DNA of 64,000 nucleotides. It comes from an uncultured Cellvibrionales bacterium (GTDB taxonomy: Bacteria > Pseudomonadota > Gammaproteobacteria > Pseudomonadales > Porticoccaceae). Location: contig CAJXWQ010000006.1 of NCBI GenBank assembly GCA_913062605.1, positions 20,879 to 84,878 on the forward strand. Reading direction: 5' to 3'. Positions 15,728 to 25,717 of this stretch are shown piece by piece; position 1 is the first letter of the stretch; each line of letters begins with the position of its first letter. The position numbers and the translations under genes were made by a program. The notes beneath the pieces are model-generated. The model worked only from the letters and a program-made list of their open reading frames with translations. It searched no databases and had not been told where the DNA came from.

Positions 15728-18337
15728 TTAGGCAACATCAACGATTTGCTCAGCGGCAATGAGTTTGCCCTCATCGGCACCCTTCTGGAAGGAGGCGATT
15801 TGATCAAAGTTCATGTAGCGGTAAATTTCCTCGGACATAGAGTCTATTTTGCTCGCATATTCCAAGTATTCTGCCGGTGTTGGTAGGCGACCAAGAATAC
15901 CACTCACTGATGCTAGTTCAGCTGAGCCGAGATATACGTTGGCACCATCACCCAAGCGATTGGGGAAGTTGCGAGTTGAGGTGGAGATAACCGTTGCCCC
16001 AGCATTTACACGTGCCTGGTTACCCATGCACAAAGAACAACCGGGCATTTCAGTACGTGCACCCACTTTACCGTAGATATTGTAGTAGCCTTCTTCCATC
16101 AGCGTGTGGGCATCCATACGCGTGGGAGGGCAAATCCAGAATCGAGAATCAACTTTATCCGCTTCGTTCAGCAGTTTTCCTGCCGCGCGGAAATGACCAA
16201 TATTGGTCATACAAGAACCGATAAAGACCTCATCGATATTGCTGCCAGCAACATCCGACAACAGCTTGGCATCATCGGGGTCGTTAGGGCAGCAAACGAT
16301 AGGCTCGTTAATATCAGCCAGGTCAATTTCGATCACAGCGGCATACTCAGCATCGGCATCTGCTTCCATCAAGGATGGGTTAGCCAACCACTCTTCCATC
16401 TTGGTTACGCGGCGTTCCAGTGTACGGACATCGCCGTAACCTTCAGAAATCATCCAGCGTAGTAGAGTGACATTCGATGTGAGGTATTCTGCAACAGAGT
16501 CTTCGCTCATCTTAATGGTACAACCCGCAGCTGAACGCTCTGCGGAGGCATCGGACAGCTCAAAGGCTTGTTCAACACTGAGGCTGTTCAGGCCTTCAAT
16601 TTCAAGAACGCGCCCTGAGAAGAAGTTTTTCTTACCTTTCTTCTCAACGGTCAGCAAGCCCTCTTTGATACCGTAGTAAGGGATAGCGTGAACCAGGTCG
16701 CGCAGGGTGATACCAGGTTGCATTTCACCTTTAAAGCGAACCAGAACAGACTCAGGCATATCCAGCGGCATAACGCCGGTAGCCGCAGCAAAAGCAACCA
16801 GGCCAGAACCGCCGGGGAATGAAATGCCCATTGGGAAGCGAGTGTGGGAATCGCCGCCCGTGCCCACTGTGTCAGGGAGCAACATGCGGTTCAACCAGCT
16901 GTGGATAATACCGTCACCAGGGCGGAGAGATACACCACCACGGTTCATAATGAAGTCTGGCAGGGTGTGTTGGGTGTCAATATCCACAGGCTTGGGGTAA
17001 GCCGCTGTGTGACAGAATGACTGCATGGTCAGGTCGGCAGAGAAGCCGAGGCAAGCCAGATCTTTCAGTTCATCACGAGTCATTGGGCCAGTGGTATCTT
17101 GAGAGCCCACAGTGGTCATCTTGGGTTCGCAGTAAGTGCCGGGACGAATGCCATCAACACCGCAGGCTTTGCCGACCATTTTCTGTGCCAGGGTGTAACC
17201 CTTGCCAGTATCTTCTGGTTGGGTAGGCTGACGGAACAAGTCGGAAGCAGGTAGGCCTAGGTGCTCACGAGCACGTTGAGTCAGGCTGCGGCCAATGATC
17301 AGGTTAATACGGCCATCTGCTTGAACTTCGTCGAGAAGAACGTCGGATTTGAGTTCAAATTCGGACAGAACGTCACCGGCTTCGTTGAGAATTTTTCCGT
17401 CGTAGGGGCGAATCTCAATGACATCACCGTAGTTGATTTTGTCGACAGGTGCTTCAAATACCAGTGCGCCAGCATCTTCCATGGTGTTGAAGAAGATAGG
17501 GGCAACTTTGCTGCCGATACAGATACCGCCAGAGCGCTTGTTGGGTACGCCGGGCATATCTTCACCGAAGAACCACAGAACAGAGTTGGTCGCGGACTTA
17601 CGAGAAGAACCAGTACCGACAACGTCGCCTACAAAGGTAACAGGCAGCCCTTTGGCTTTGATGTCATCGATTGCGTGCATTGGACCAACAACGCCGTGCT
17701 CATCTGGCGTAATACCATCACGGGTCATTTTGAAAGCGGCACGTGCGTGCAGGGGAATATCTGGGCGGCTCCAGGCATCGGGTGCAGGAGACAGGTCATC
17801 GGTGTTGATTTCGCCGGTAACCTTATAAACGATTGTTTTGATACTTTCTGGAACAGCATCATTGTTGGTGAACCACTCGCCATCAGCCCAGGATTGCAGA
17901 ACGGCTTTAGCGCTGGCGTTGCCAGCATCCGCTTTTTCAGCGACATCGTGGAATGCGTCAAATACTAGCAGGGTGCCTTTCAGTTCTTTAGCTGCTTGTT
18001 CGGCCAGTTCAGCATCATCGAGAAGCTCAACCAGAGTCTCTACGTTATAGCCGCCGTGCATATTACCAAGTAGGGTAACAGCAGCGCTGCGATCAATCAG
18101 AGGTGAGCTTGCGTCACCGTTAACCAGTGCGCTAAGGAAGCCTGCTTTAACGTAAGCAGCTTCATCCACACCGGGTGGTACGCGGTTTGCGATAAGGTCT
18201 AGCAGAAACTCTTCTTCACCAGCGGGTGGGTTTTTCAGTAACTCGACCAGTGCTGCCGTCCATTCTGGGTTCAGGGGTTTTGGTGGAATTTGTTCTGCGG
18301 CACGTTCTGCTACATGTTGGCGATAGGCTTCTAGCAT
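15728..18337 (-). CDS. acnB: Bifunctional aconitate hydratase 2 / 2-methylisocitrate dehydratase AcnB
   Basis: AcnB interconverts citrate and isocitrate in the TCA cycle and also hydrates 2-methylaconitate. It acts in the cytoplasm with a [4Fe-4S] cluster. The 869-residue protein is collinear with E. coli AcnB: N-terminal HEAT-like domain ([17 protein letters not shown]), swivel domain ([20 protein letters not shown]), then the catalytic core with cluster ligands in IGSCMTN and PGCSLCMGN. The start is placed at 18337 ([14 protein letters not shown]) because AGAGG lies 9 nt upstream and this is the family N-terminus; the frame runs on to 18412. A 19-nt palindrome lies upstream. Confidence 0.96.
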   Translation of the reverse strand: MLEAYRQHVAERAAEQIPPKPLNPEWTAALVELLKNPPAGEEEFLLDLIANRVPPGVDEAAYVKAGFLSALVNGDASSPLIDRSAAVTLLGNMHGGYNVETLVELLDDAELAEQAAKELKGTLLVFDAFHDVAEKADAGNASAKAVLQSWADGEWFTNNDAVPESIKTIVYKVTGEINTDDLSPAPDAWSRPDIPLHARAAFKMTRDGITPDEHGVVGPMHAIDDIKAKGLPVTFVGDVVGTGSSRKSATNSVLWFFGEDMPGVPNKRSGGICIGSKVAPIFFNTMEDAGALVFEAPVDKINYGDVIEIRPYDGKILNEAGDVLSEFELKSDVLLDEVQADGRINLIIGRSLTQRAREHLGLPASDLFRQPTQPEDTGKGYTLAQKMVGKACGVDGIRPGTYCEPKMTTVGSQDTTGPMTRDELKDLACLGFSADLTMQSFCHTAAYPKPVDIDTQHTLPDFIMNRGGVSLRPGDGIIHSWLNRMLLPDTVGTGGDSHTRFPMGISFPGGSGLVAFAAATGVMPLDMPESVLVRFKGEMQPGITLRDLVHAIPYYGIKEGLLTVEKKGKKNFFSGRVLEIEGLNSLSVEQAFELSDASAERSAAGCTIKMSEDSVAEYLTSNVTLLRWMISEGYGDVRTLERRVTKMEEWLANPSLMEADADAEYAAVIEIDLADINEPIVCCPNDPDDAKLLSDVAGSNIDEVFIGSCMTNIGHFRAAGKLLNEADKVDSRFWICPPTRMDAHTLMEEGYYNIYGKVGARTEMPGCSLCMGNQARVNAGATVISTSTRNFPNRLGDGANVYLGSAELASVSGILGRLPTPAEYLEYASKIDSMSEEIYRYMNFDQIASFQKGADEGKLIAAEQIVDVA

Positions 18338-18471
18338 AGTTTGCATCCTCTCATAATGTTGCGTGACCCAATCCGATGGGATTGCGGGCGATTGAGGGGC
18401 TATCGGTAACATTTAACCGATGCCAGTATTCTGGTTGGGTATCAAGCCCAAGGGGCGCGTATATTACTACA

Positions 18472-18490
18472 ATTACCTTGCCAAGGTAAT
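18472..18490. promoter_or_regulatory. Perfect palindrome, candidate operator
   Basis: ATTACCTTGCCAAGGTAAT is a perfect 9-1-9 dyad in the divergent region between acnB and the GST gene. The form suits a dimeric repressor or activator. The regulator cannot be named from the sequence. Confidence 0.55.
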
Positions 18491-18587
18491 GTGGTCTCTG
18501 TGGATAGCTGCCATTCACTGGGTAAATTCTCTGTTACACTTCGAGCAACAATAATCGTTGTTTATAGGGCTCTCTGGGGGGGCAGGT

Positions 18588-19205
18588 ATGCTTAAACTCT
18601 ATGGTTTACAGGCCAGTAATTACTACAAAATGGTTAAGCTGGCCCTGCTTGAAAAAGGATTCGAGTTTGATGATGTTCAAACCTCACCCAATCAGGAACA
18701 GTCGTTTTTGTCCATGAGCCCCATGGGCAAAGTGCCATGCCTTGAAGCTCGTGAAGGGTTCCTCTCGGAAACCATGGCAATTATGGAGTTCCTGGAAGAT
18801 ATTAACCCTGAGATTCCACTATTTCCCCAAGACTCTTTTGAGCGAGCCAAGATACGTGAATTGATGAGGGTGTGTGAGCTATATATCGAACTACCTGTCA
18901 GTCGCCTCAATACGATGGCGAACTCCCCAGATGCCAATAAAGAGCAGGTGATTAATGATATCAAGCCAGAGATAACGAAAGGGTTGGCTGCTTTGGCACG
19001 GTTAGCAAGATTTGAACCCTACCTGGCAGGGCATTTGTTCACCTATGCAGATATCGTCGCTTACCATACCTTCAGTTTTGCCGAGAAAGTTATGAAGGAT
19101 GTCTGTGGGTGGAATGTGATGAGTGAAATAGAAGGGCTGGCCGAATGGCAAAAAACCGTGGCTTCCCGTCCCATTGTTCACAATATGGATACATCTAACA
19201 CCTGA
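18588..19205 (+). CDS. Glutathione S-transferase family protein
   Basis: A 205-residue GST-fold protein: LYGLQASNYYKMVKLALLEK at the N-terminus, SPMGKVPCLEAREGF with the cis-Pro, SETMAIMEFLED, and a helical C-terminal domain ending with the N-cap segment HLFTYADIVAYHTF. It differs from the GST at 3386-4021, so it is not a recent duplicate. ATG 18588 is favoured over TTG 18558 because the protein starts with the first beta-strand and follows a G-rich ribosome binding region. It is divergent from acnB and 41 nt upstream of miaE. Confidence 0.87.
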   Translation: MLKLYGLQASNYYKMVKLALLEKGFEFDDVQTSPNQEQSFLSMSPMGKVPCLEAREGFLSETMAIMEFLEDINPEIPLFPQDSFERAKIRELMRVCELYIELPVSRLNTMANSPDANKEQVINDIKPEITKGLAALARLARFEPYLAGHLFTYADIVAYHTFSFAEKVMKDVCGWNVMSEIEGLAEWQKTVASRPIVHNMDTSNT

Positions 19206-19246
19206 GCTTCAGAGAGCTGAAGCAACCTAAAGAAAGGATTACATTC

Positions 19247-19888
19247 GTGGCGCCCTCTTCACTAGCAGAGTCTTCACTTGAAGAAATCAAAGAGTTTTTA
19301 CCCTGCAATACCCCCGATGCATGGATTGATGCAGCACTACAGAATCAGGATGTTCTCCTGATTGACCATGCGAACTGTGAGAAGAAGGCTGCCAGTACGG
19401 CGATTAACCTGATTTACCGCTATGTGGATGACTTCGAACTGCTCAATAAAATGTCCAAGCTGGCTCGTGAGGAAATGCGCCATTTCGAGCAGGTGATCGC
19501 CATCATGAAAGCACGAGGCATTGAGTATCAGAATATCAGTGCTTCTCGTTATGCGGCAGGAATGAGAAAAAAAGTAAGAACTCACGAGCCAGCGAAATTG
19601 ATAGATACGCTGATCGTTGGGGCTTTTATTGAGGCTCGATCCTGTGAGCGGTTTGCCAAGCTAGCCCCTTTTCTCGATGATGAGTTGAAGCAGTTTTATT
19701 TATCACTACTAAAATCTGAGGGACGCCATTATCGGGATTACCTTTCACTAGCCAAAAAGGCCGCGGGAGGAAAATCCATTGATGAAAGGATTGCGATCAT
19801 TCGTGAACAGGAGCAAGCGTTAATCGAGGCTCCAGACAATGAGTTTCATTTTCATTCCGGGCCGCCAGCTGCCCTGACAATTAAGTAG
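19247..19888 (+). CDS. miaE: tRNA-(ms2io6A37) hydroxylase MiaE
   Basis: MiaE is a di-iron, O2-dependent monooxygenase that hydroxylates the isopentenyl group of ms2i6A37. The 213-residue protein is a ferritin-like helical bundle with the carboxylate/His ligands in DHANCEKKAASTA, LAREEMRHFEQV, EARSCERFA and SEGRHYRDYL. The start is GTG at 19247 with an AGGA about 10 nt upstream. Neighbouring genes suggest no direct partner, but three other anticodon-loop modification genes lie within 10 kb. Confidence 0.92.
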   Translation: MAPSSLAESSLEEIKEFLPCNTPDAWIDAALQNQDVLLIDHANCEKKAASTAINLIYRYVDDFELLNKMSKLAREEMRHFEQVIAIMKARGIEYQNISASRYAAGMRKKVRTHEPAKLIDTLIVGAFIEARSCERFAKLAPFLDDELKQFYLSLLKSEGRHYRDYLSLAKKAAGGKSIDERIAIIREQEQALIEAPDNEFHFHSGPPAALTIK

Positions 19889-19908
19889 AGGGTAAGTAGA
19901 GAGTCTGT

Positions 19909-20688
19909 ATGTGTGAGCTTCTAGGTATGAGCGCCAATATCCCCACGGATATATGTTTCAGCTTTACCGGATTGATTCAGCGTGGTGGTAACACTGGCCC
20001 CCATGCGGATGGGTGGGGAATTACCTTCTATGAGGGCAAAGGTTGCCGCTCGTTTAAAGACCCAAATCCTTCTTCAGAATCAAAAATTGCACAGATGGTG
20101 GTGAATTACCCCATCAAGAGTTGTTCTGTGATTAGTCATATTCGGCAAGCCAATCGTGGTTGTGTCAGCCTGGAAAATACGCACCCCTTTACCCGAGAGT
20201 TGTGGGGCCGCAACTGGACGTTCGCCCATAATGGCCAGCTTGAGAATTTTGAAGCGCTGGATACGGGTAACTATACCCCCGTGGGCGAGACGGATAGTGA
20301 ACATGCCTTCTGCTGGCTGCTAAGCCAACTCAAAACTCGCTACCCATCTCCTCCGAAAAACATGGCTGAAGTCTTCCATGATATTGCCAGTTTTACCGAT
20401 CAGCTCAAGGAGCTAGGTGTATACAATATGTTGCTGACCGATGGCGCCTATGTGATGGCCTATTGCAGTAACAATCTCTATTGGATAACCCGGCGGGCAC
20501 CTTTTGGTGAGGCACAGTTGCTGGATGAGGATGTGGTTATCGACTTCAAACAGGAAACCACTCCCAATGATGTGGTGACGGTCATTGCCACTCAACCGCT
20601 GACCTGTAATGAAACCTGGCAGAAAATTGAGCCGGGGAGCTATTGCCTGTTCCACTATGGGGAGTTGGTTTCCTCTTCAGGCCTTTGA
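19909..20688 (+). CDS. Class II glutamine amidotransferase (YafJ family)
   Basis: A 259-residue Ntn-type glutaminase. Cys2 would be the N-terminal nucleophile after Met removal (MCELLGMSAN). RGGNTGPHADGWGITFYEGK and FAHNGQLENF match the substrate-binding segments of GATase II domains, and ETDSEHAF lies near the glutamine site. No synthase domain is fused, as in YafJ and DUG3-like proteins, so it may hydrolyse gamma-glutamyl compounds or pair with an unknown acceptor enzyme. It follows miaE by 20 nt and is likely cotranscribed. Confidence 0.85.
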   Translation: MCELLGMSANIPTDICFSFTGLIQRGGNTGPHADGWGITFYEGKGCRSFKDPNPSSESKIAQMVVNYPIKSCSVISHIRQANRGCVSLENTHPFTRELWGRNWTFAHNGQLENFEALDTGNYTPVGETDSEHAFCWLLSQLKTRYPSPPKNMAEVFHDIASFTDQLKELGVYNMLLTDGAYVMAYCSNNLYWITRRAPFGEAQLLDEDVVIDFKQETTPNDVVTVIATQPLTCNETWQKIEPGSYCLFHYGELVSSSGL

Positions 20689-20791
20689 GGCCTCTGTTGT
20701 CCATTAATCCGGTAGATTTCAGCTCGTAGGACGTTTATCCTTCTGCACCTTAATTGCACACTCTAATTACTCCTCAGGCTAGAATATCTAT

Positions 20792-22453
20792 ATGTCGAAA
20801 GAAGCGTCCCTCAGTAGCCAACCCTCCAGCCAAAAGTTCTTTGGTAAGACGATTACGTCGCCATTTACCATTCCCTCCGGGATTGTCTCAACAGCCGCCT
20901 CAATTATTCAGCATATTTTCGATACCATTCCTGAAGTGGGGGTGTTGACCACCAAGAGTGTGGGTCTGGAACCTCGGCCCGGTTACAGAGAGCCAGTGAT
21001 CAGCCAATATGCGCCGGGTTGTTTCGTGAATGCTGTTGGTTTGACCAACCCGGGTGCAAAACAACTAGCTGAGTCACTGGCGACATTAAATGTACCAGAA
21101 GATCGCTTCCTATTGACCTCCATTTTTGGTGGTAGTGTTGAAGAATTCGTTGAAGTGGCCAAGATTCTCGCCCCTGTGTCTGATGGGCTGGAGCTGAATT
21201 TGTCCTGCCCTCATGCCAAAGGTTATGGCATGGCCATGGGCCAGGATCCAGCATTGGTGAAAGAAATCACCGCAGCGGTAAAAGCGGTGGTAGATATTCC
21301 CGTTATTCCGAAACTCACCCCAAATACTGACAATATTGCAGAGATTGCAAAGGCTGCTGTGGAAGGGGGCGCCGATGGATTATGTGCCATTAACACCGTT
21401 GGGCCAGGTTACACCTCTGCCCATGGTCATCCGGTGCTTAGCAATGGTTCCGGTGGTATGTCGGGTAAAGGGGTATTACCCATTGGCCTGAAATGTGTGC
21501 GCGAGATTGCCGCCGCAGTGGATTGCCCCATTATTGGTTGTGGCGGTGCTAGCAGTGCAGATGATGTGCGTGCCTACGCGGATGCTGGTGCAAGCGTTGT
21601 GGGTGTTGGTTCAGCACTGATTGGTTTAACGACCGATGAGATGCGTCAGTATTTCCAAACCCTACAGAGAGATATTGAGTATGGAAAAAATCAGGCAGAA
21701 AGCCTGATTCGTTACGACGTGGATATGCAGTTCCGTCCAGTGACACTGGTATCTAATGAACGGGTAACCGATGATATTTGTATTCTCACCTTTGACCGAA
21801 AAGTTAATGTTCAGGCCGGTGAATTTATTTTCCTTTGGATTCCAGAATTAGGTGAGAAGCCATTCTCAGCACTGACCGACGATCCGTTCTCGCTAGTAGT
21901 TATTGATGTGGGTGTTTTTACTCACCAATTGATGGCGCTGGAGCCGGGGGCAGAAGCCTATGTGCGTGGTCCCCATGGCATTCCCGTAGCACCTCATGAG
22001 GGTGCCAAAATTATGGCCGTGAGTGGTGGTACCGGTTTGGCAGCGGTGTACCAGATCGCTCGGGATTTCGAAAATGCTGAAGTGTTTACTGGTGCCCGTA
22101 GTAGTGATCGCCTTTATTATCTTGACGAGTGCAAAAAAATTGCCGATGTTCATGTAGCCACCGATGACGGCAGTGAAGGCTATCAGGGCTTTGTCACCGA
22201 CCTGCTTCGAGAGCGTTTAAAAGGACTCTCTCAAGAAGAGTTGGACAACGTAGTGTTCTACAACTGTGGCCCGGAGCCAATGGTTCATGCGGCGATTGCC
22301 GTTGAGCGAGAATTCTGCCGGGATGAGCAAATTTTCAGTGCCATTGATTACCTGACCAAATGCGGCATTGGCCTCTGTGGTGCCTGCGCAGCGCCAGATG
22401 GTCGTAGGCTGTGTGTGGATGGGCCTTTTCTTGAGGCCTCTGACAGCCTTTGA
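20792..22453 (+). CDS. Fused dihydroorotate dehydrogenase (PyrD 1B-like) and PyrK-like electron transfer domain
   Basis: A 553-residue two-domain protein. Residues ~15-310 form the FMN-binding DHOD barrel, with FTIPSGIVST, the active-site loop LELNLSCPHAKGYG (Cys139, as in class 1 enzymes) and PIIGCGGASSADDVRAY. Residues ~320-553 form a PyrK-like module: flavin-binding region around KPFSAL, NAD part AVSGGTGLAAVY, and Cys524, 529, 532 and 541 for a [2Fe-2S] cluster. In class 1B enzymes these are separate PyrD and PyrK subunits that pass electrons to NAD+; here they are one chain. Gammaproteobacteria normally use the quinone-linked class 2 enzyme, so an alternative flavoprotein role is possible. 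Confidence 0.87.
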   Translation: MSKEASLSSQPSSQKFFGKTITSPFTIPSGIVSTAASIIQHIFDTIPEVGVLTTKSVGLEPRPGYREPVISQYAPGCFVNAVGLTNPGAKQLAESLATLNVPEDRFLLTSIFGGSVEEFVEVAKILAPVSDGLELNLSCPHAKGYGMAMGQDPALVKEITAAVKAVVDIPVIPKLTPNTDNIAEIAKAAVEGGADGLCAINTVGPGYTSAHGHPVLSNGSGGMSGKGVLPIGLKCVREIAAAVDCPIIGCGGASSADDVRAYADAGASVVGVGSALIGLTTDEMRQYFQTLQRDIEYGKNQAESLIRYDVDMQFRPVTLVSNERVTDDICILTFDRKVNVQAGEFIFLWIPELGEKPFSALTDDPFSLVVIDVGVFTHQLMALEPGAEAYVRGPHGIPVAPHEGAKIMAVSGGTGLAAVYQIARDFENAEVFTGARSSDRLYYLDECKKIADVHVATDDGSEGYQGFVTDLLRERLKGLSQEELDNVVFYNCGPEPMVHAAIAVEREFCRDEQIFSAIDYLTKCGIGLCGACAAPDGRRLCVDGPFLEASDSL

Positions 22454-22581
22454 TGGTGTCTATTGATGGTGTCCAGGGCGGTTGGGTTGATAGCCGGGGT
22501 TCGCCCCGCCCTCAATGCAACCCGGTTGAGTCCGATCGATGCATTAAGGGGAGGGTAGTCGTCTGATAAAGCGGGTCAGGA

Positions 22582-24798
22582 TCAGTTGACTATTAGCTTG
22601 GTGGGAAGTCCCTGGTCGGGCTTGCTGTAGTCACATACACCATCAGGAAATATTTGTTCCAGACGTTCCTTATGTGGCGTCATATTGATAGGTGCATATA
22701 GCCCTTTTTCGACCGCTGTATTTATGCTCATCAAGTGGCACTTGAACGTGTCGCCTAGCAGGTTGCCACCCGCCTTTACTCGTGACGTACTGTAGATTGG
22801 GTAATGCTGCATGCAGGCACCATTTTTTTTATTATTCCATTCACCATCCCAGACATCGGGGCCATTGGCGATAATCTGGCCGCTCTGATCGTAGCAGCGA
22901 TCCTGAAGGTTGTCCGGTCGTGTTTGGCGTGGAGCCTTTGAGCCAGAGGTTCGCTGGTTGTCGAGCCAACCAGTCATTGCTTCAAGGGCTTGAGATGTCG
23001 GATTAAAACGCTTGTCGGCCATCCAGATCACTTGATTGTCGTGATGTCCCTGTTGTCTTAACAGGCGCAATCGAGCTGAAAATGAAGCGCTTGTGTGGTG
23101 CATATCCAAATCTTGTTCGAGGTAGTGGCGTACGTCGATAACGGGAATATTCATCTGTCCAACAAAGATATGCCCGGCCTGATAAGCGGCCTGAATAGCG
23201 GCAATGTCACCCCGGGTTCGAGGCGCAGGAGTTTTTCCGTTGTCCGCACTCAGGTTCATATTGTGATGGCTCCAGGGACTAAAGTCCCAGAAAGAACCAT
23301 GGTTATTGAGGCGCCAGAAGTTCTCCTGAGTCATTTCCCCAGGAGCCTTCCAGCCACCGATACTGGCATTGAGGTGAAGAAACTCCTGGATATTGATCTG
23401 GCCCTGCTTGAGAGGGAGCAGGCCATACTGTACCCCGACATTGTCCCAAGTGCGGTAGGCGTAACCGTCTGGGCGGCGGCCATAGATATATTCCTGGCTA
23501 TCCCAGTGACTCCAGCGCGTTGATTCTTGAATTTGCTTGCTGAAGCGGCTTATGAAGTGAACGTATTTGGGGTTGTTGATGAGCGGGGTGAGGCCGCGCC
23601 AGCCACGAATGCATTCACTACTACCGGTTGGCCAGCTCGGTAATAATCCTTGTGCCACCATAGCAGCTTCATAAATGTAGGCTTTCCCATCAGCAGGGTA
23701 AACCTTGCTGTTAAGCCCCTCAATCAGCTGACGCTGTTGCCAGTGCTGCCACCGAGAGCTTTCTGCATTAACATCGAAGTAGTATTCCAGCAACTCACAA
23801 TCGAGCGCATAGAGTGTCTGGCTGAGCATATCGGGATAAGCGTACAAGGCTAACGCTCCGTCTAAGAGATCAGAACCGTTCTGACCAATCAGGTACTGTT
23901 GAATGGCGCCACCTGAACCGCCGATACCGATGGTGTGGTGGGGTTTGCCGTACAGTGCGCTGAACTGCCGCTTTACCCGTAGGGCCGTGTCTTCAGCCAG
24001 CCAGATATCATAATGATTGGACGTCTGATTGGCGGTGGAATAAGCGACGGCATACCCCTGTTTTAATTGTTCAAAACGCCTGTCAGGTATGGCGCTTGGC
24101 CTAGTGCGCCCCTGACGGTAACCGATACCCACTCCGCCGCGGAATTGGTAGATGAGATGTTTGTTCCAGTATTGTCCGTTCGGGTTTTCCAGCGTTTCTT
24201 CGAGACCTTTGAGTGTGGCTATCGTATAAATAAATCGGTTTATCGTGCCCGTTTCTACACGGATGATAAAGTCGATGGTTCTACCATTAATGCTTATCTG
24301 TGCAATGTCATCCTGGGCTTCCTTCAGTGGGTAAAACTTCTTAGTGCCGGTCCGGTTATACAGATACCAAGCTTGTGTTGGATACAGGCAGTCTTTGCTG
24401 AATCCACTGCGGGGCTCCCCTGTTTGAGGGTCGATGTGTGTGACGGCAGTACCCCATTGCTCGCTGTTGTCTATCAGCGGCTGTCCGAGTCCTGATCGCT
24501 CGCCCCCACAGGCAAACGGGTATTGTGTGTTGATGTTATACAGTGGTGTGACAGGGCCAACTTTTCCGAGTTGAATCGGGTAGAGAAAAGGGTCGGCGGA
24601 GCGTATCCATTGGCTGGGATGAGGCCCCGGATAGGGAATAAACGGCTGTTCCTCCAAGGGCGGAGAGGCTAATACTTTAGGTCGATTGGCATACTTGTCA
24701 TCGGGGAACAGATTAATCAGGGTAGCCCAAGCGATGATAATTGGTATCGTTATAATGACCACAATCACCGCTGAAATACTGAGTGTTTTCAATTTCAT
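22582..24798 (-). CDS. DUF6351-like membrane-anchored putative hydrolase
   Basis: A 738-residue protein with an N-terminal hydrophobic segment (residues ~7-28) that would anchor it to the inner membrane or act as an uncleaved signal. A nucleophile-elbow-like GIGGSGGA (Ser295) suggests an alpha/beta-hydrolase core. The remaining sequence resembles the DUF6351 family, which has no established function. Several Cys residues in the exported part (e.g. CGGE, SKDCLY, DRCYD) could form disulfides, consistent with a periplasmic location. Gene order gives no pathway clue. The family name is from memory of sequence features and should be checked by profile search. Confidence 0.6.
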   Translation of the reverse strand: MKLKTLSISAVIVVIITIPIIIAWATLINLFPDDKYANRPKVLASPPLEEQPFIPYPGPHPSQWIRSADPFLYPIQLGKVGPVTPLYNINTQYPFACGGERSGLGQPLIDNSEQWGTAVTHIDPQTGEPRSGFSKDCLYPTQAWYLYNRTGTKKFYPLKEAQDDIAQISINGRTIDFIIRVETGTINRFIYTIATLKGLEETLENPNGQYWNKHLIYQFRGGVGIGYRQGRTRPSAIPDRRFEQLKQGYAVAYSTANQTSNHYDIWLAEDTALRVKRQFSALYGKPHHTIGIGGSGGAIQQYLIGQNGSDLLDGALALYAYPDMLSQTLYALDCELLEYYFDVNAESSRWQHWQQRQLIEGLNSKVYPADGKAYIYEAAMVAQGLLPSWPTGSSECIRGWRGLTPLINNPKYVHFISRFSKQIQESTRWSHWDSQEYIYGRRPDGYAYRTWDNVGVQYGLLPLKQGQINIQEFLHLNASIGGWKAPGEMTQENFWRLNNHGSFWDFSPWSHHNMNLSADNGKTPAPRTRGDIAAIQAAYQAGHIFVGQMNIPVIDVRHYLEQDLDMHHTSASFSARLRLLRQQGHHDNQVIWMADKRFNPTSQALEAMTGWLDNQRTSGSKAPRQTRPDNLQDRCYDQSGQIIANGPDVWDGEWNNKKNGACMQHYPIYSTSRVKAGGNLLGDTFKCHLMSINTAVEKGLYAPINMTPHKERLEQIFPDGVCDYSKPDQGLPTKLIVN

Positions 24799-24927
24799 AA
24801 CGGGTTGTCAGAAAAAAATAGCGTATATAAAGTATAGGAGTCGGTGGCTGGTTTACTAGAAACAAAAGAATAGTTGGAGAGCCTTGTTTTTATAAAGGCG
24901 TCTTTATGATGTAGGGGTTAACCTGGG

Positions 24928-25647
24928 TTAACCCTTAATCGGAAAAGAAATCAGTTCAGGCTCGGTCTTTTCTGTAACACGTATATACCAACCATGGTGA
25001 TGCCAGTCCCCCAATACTAATCGTTCACCTTGTTTGTGTTGGTGGCGATTGGGCCGATGGGTATGACCATGAATCATGGTGCTCACTTGATACTTTTCCA
25101 TCTGCCGCTCAACTTCTGAGGCAGTAACATCCATAATGTTGTCAGGCTTATTGGAGTTAACGTCCATGCTTTTGGCTCGCCAGTTTTTGGCGATATTTTG
25201 GCGAGTTCTTAGTGGTAGATGATTTAGACACCAGCGAAAAACCGGGTGCCTTGCCTTGCGGCGAAATCGTTGATAATCCACGTCCTCAATACACAGGGTG
25301 TCGCCGTGGAGTAATAACACGTTGCGGCCTTCAAGTTGGGCAACATAGTAGTCCGGCAACAGGGTGCAGCCAGTTTCACGGGCAAAACGTTTGTCGATCA
25401 AAAAATCCCGATTGCCCTGCATTAAATACAAGTCAGAGCCGTTATCGGTGAGTGCTTTTAAGGCGGAAATGACTTCTTGTGACAGGGGTGCTGGATCATC
25501 ATCACCCACCCAGGCTTCAAATAAGTCGCCGAGGATATACAGAGCGTTTGCTTGTTGTGCCTGGTCTTTTAGAAAACCCAGAAATGCCTGGGTCACGGCG
25601 GGGCGCTCAGGCGAGAGGTGGAGGGCGGAGATCAGTAGCGTTGGCAT
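24928..25647 (-). CDS. lpxH: UDP-2,3-diacylglucosamine diphosphatase LpxH
   Basis: LpxH cleaves UDP-2,3-diacylglucosamine to lipid X in lipid A synthesis, at the inner face of the inner membrane, using a di-manganese metallophosphoesterase site. The 239-residue protein has most ligands: GDLFEAW (Asp), GNRDF (Asn), LLLHGDTLC (His) and MIHGHTHRP (two His). The first motif, normally D-x-H in ISDLHLS, reads ISALHLS here (residues 6-12), so the first Asp ligand is Ala (codon GCC). It lies downstream of ppiB in the same operon, as in many gammaproteobacteria. Confidence 0.9.
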   Translation of the reverse strand: MPTLLISALHLSPERPAVTQAFLGFLKDQAQQANALYILGDLFEAWVGDDDPAPLSQEVISALKALTDNGSDLYLMQGNRDFLIDKRFARETGCTLLPDYYVAQLEGRNVLLLHGDTLCIEDVDYQRFRRKARHPVFRWCLNHLPLRTRQNIAKNWRAKSMDVNSNKPDNIMDVTASEVERQMEKYQVSTMIHGHTHRPNRHQHKQGERLVLGDWHHHGWYIRVTEKTEPELISFPIKG

Positions 25648-25717
25648 GTGGAGGCGTAGCAGCTGAGTCAGGTACTGTGAGCCATGTAACGTTGGCCCAC
25701 AGGTCTGATTGGGCTAG

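Noticed and set aside
17261..17968. 235-codon open frame on the plus strand inside acnB
   Set aside because: It is antisense to a strongly conserved aconitase; long opposite-strand frames are common in such genes and this one shows no domain.
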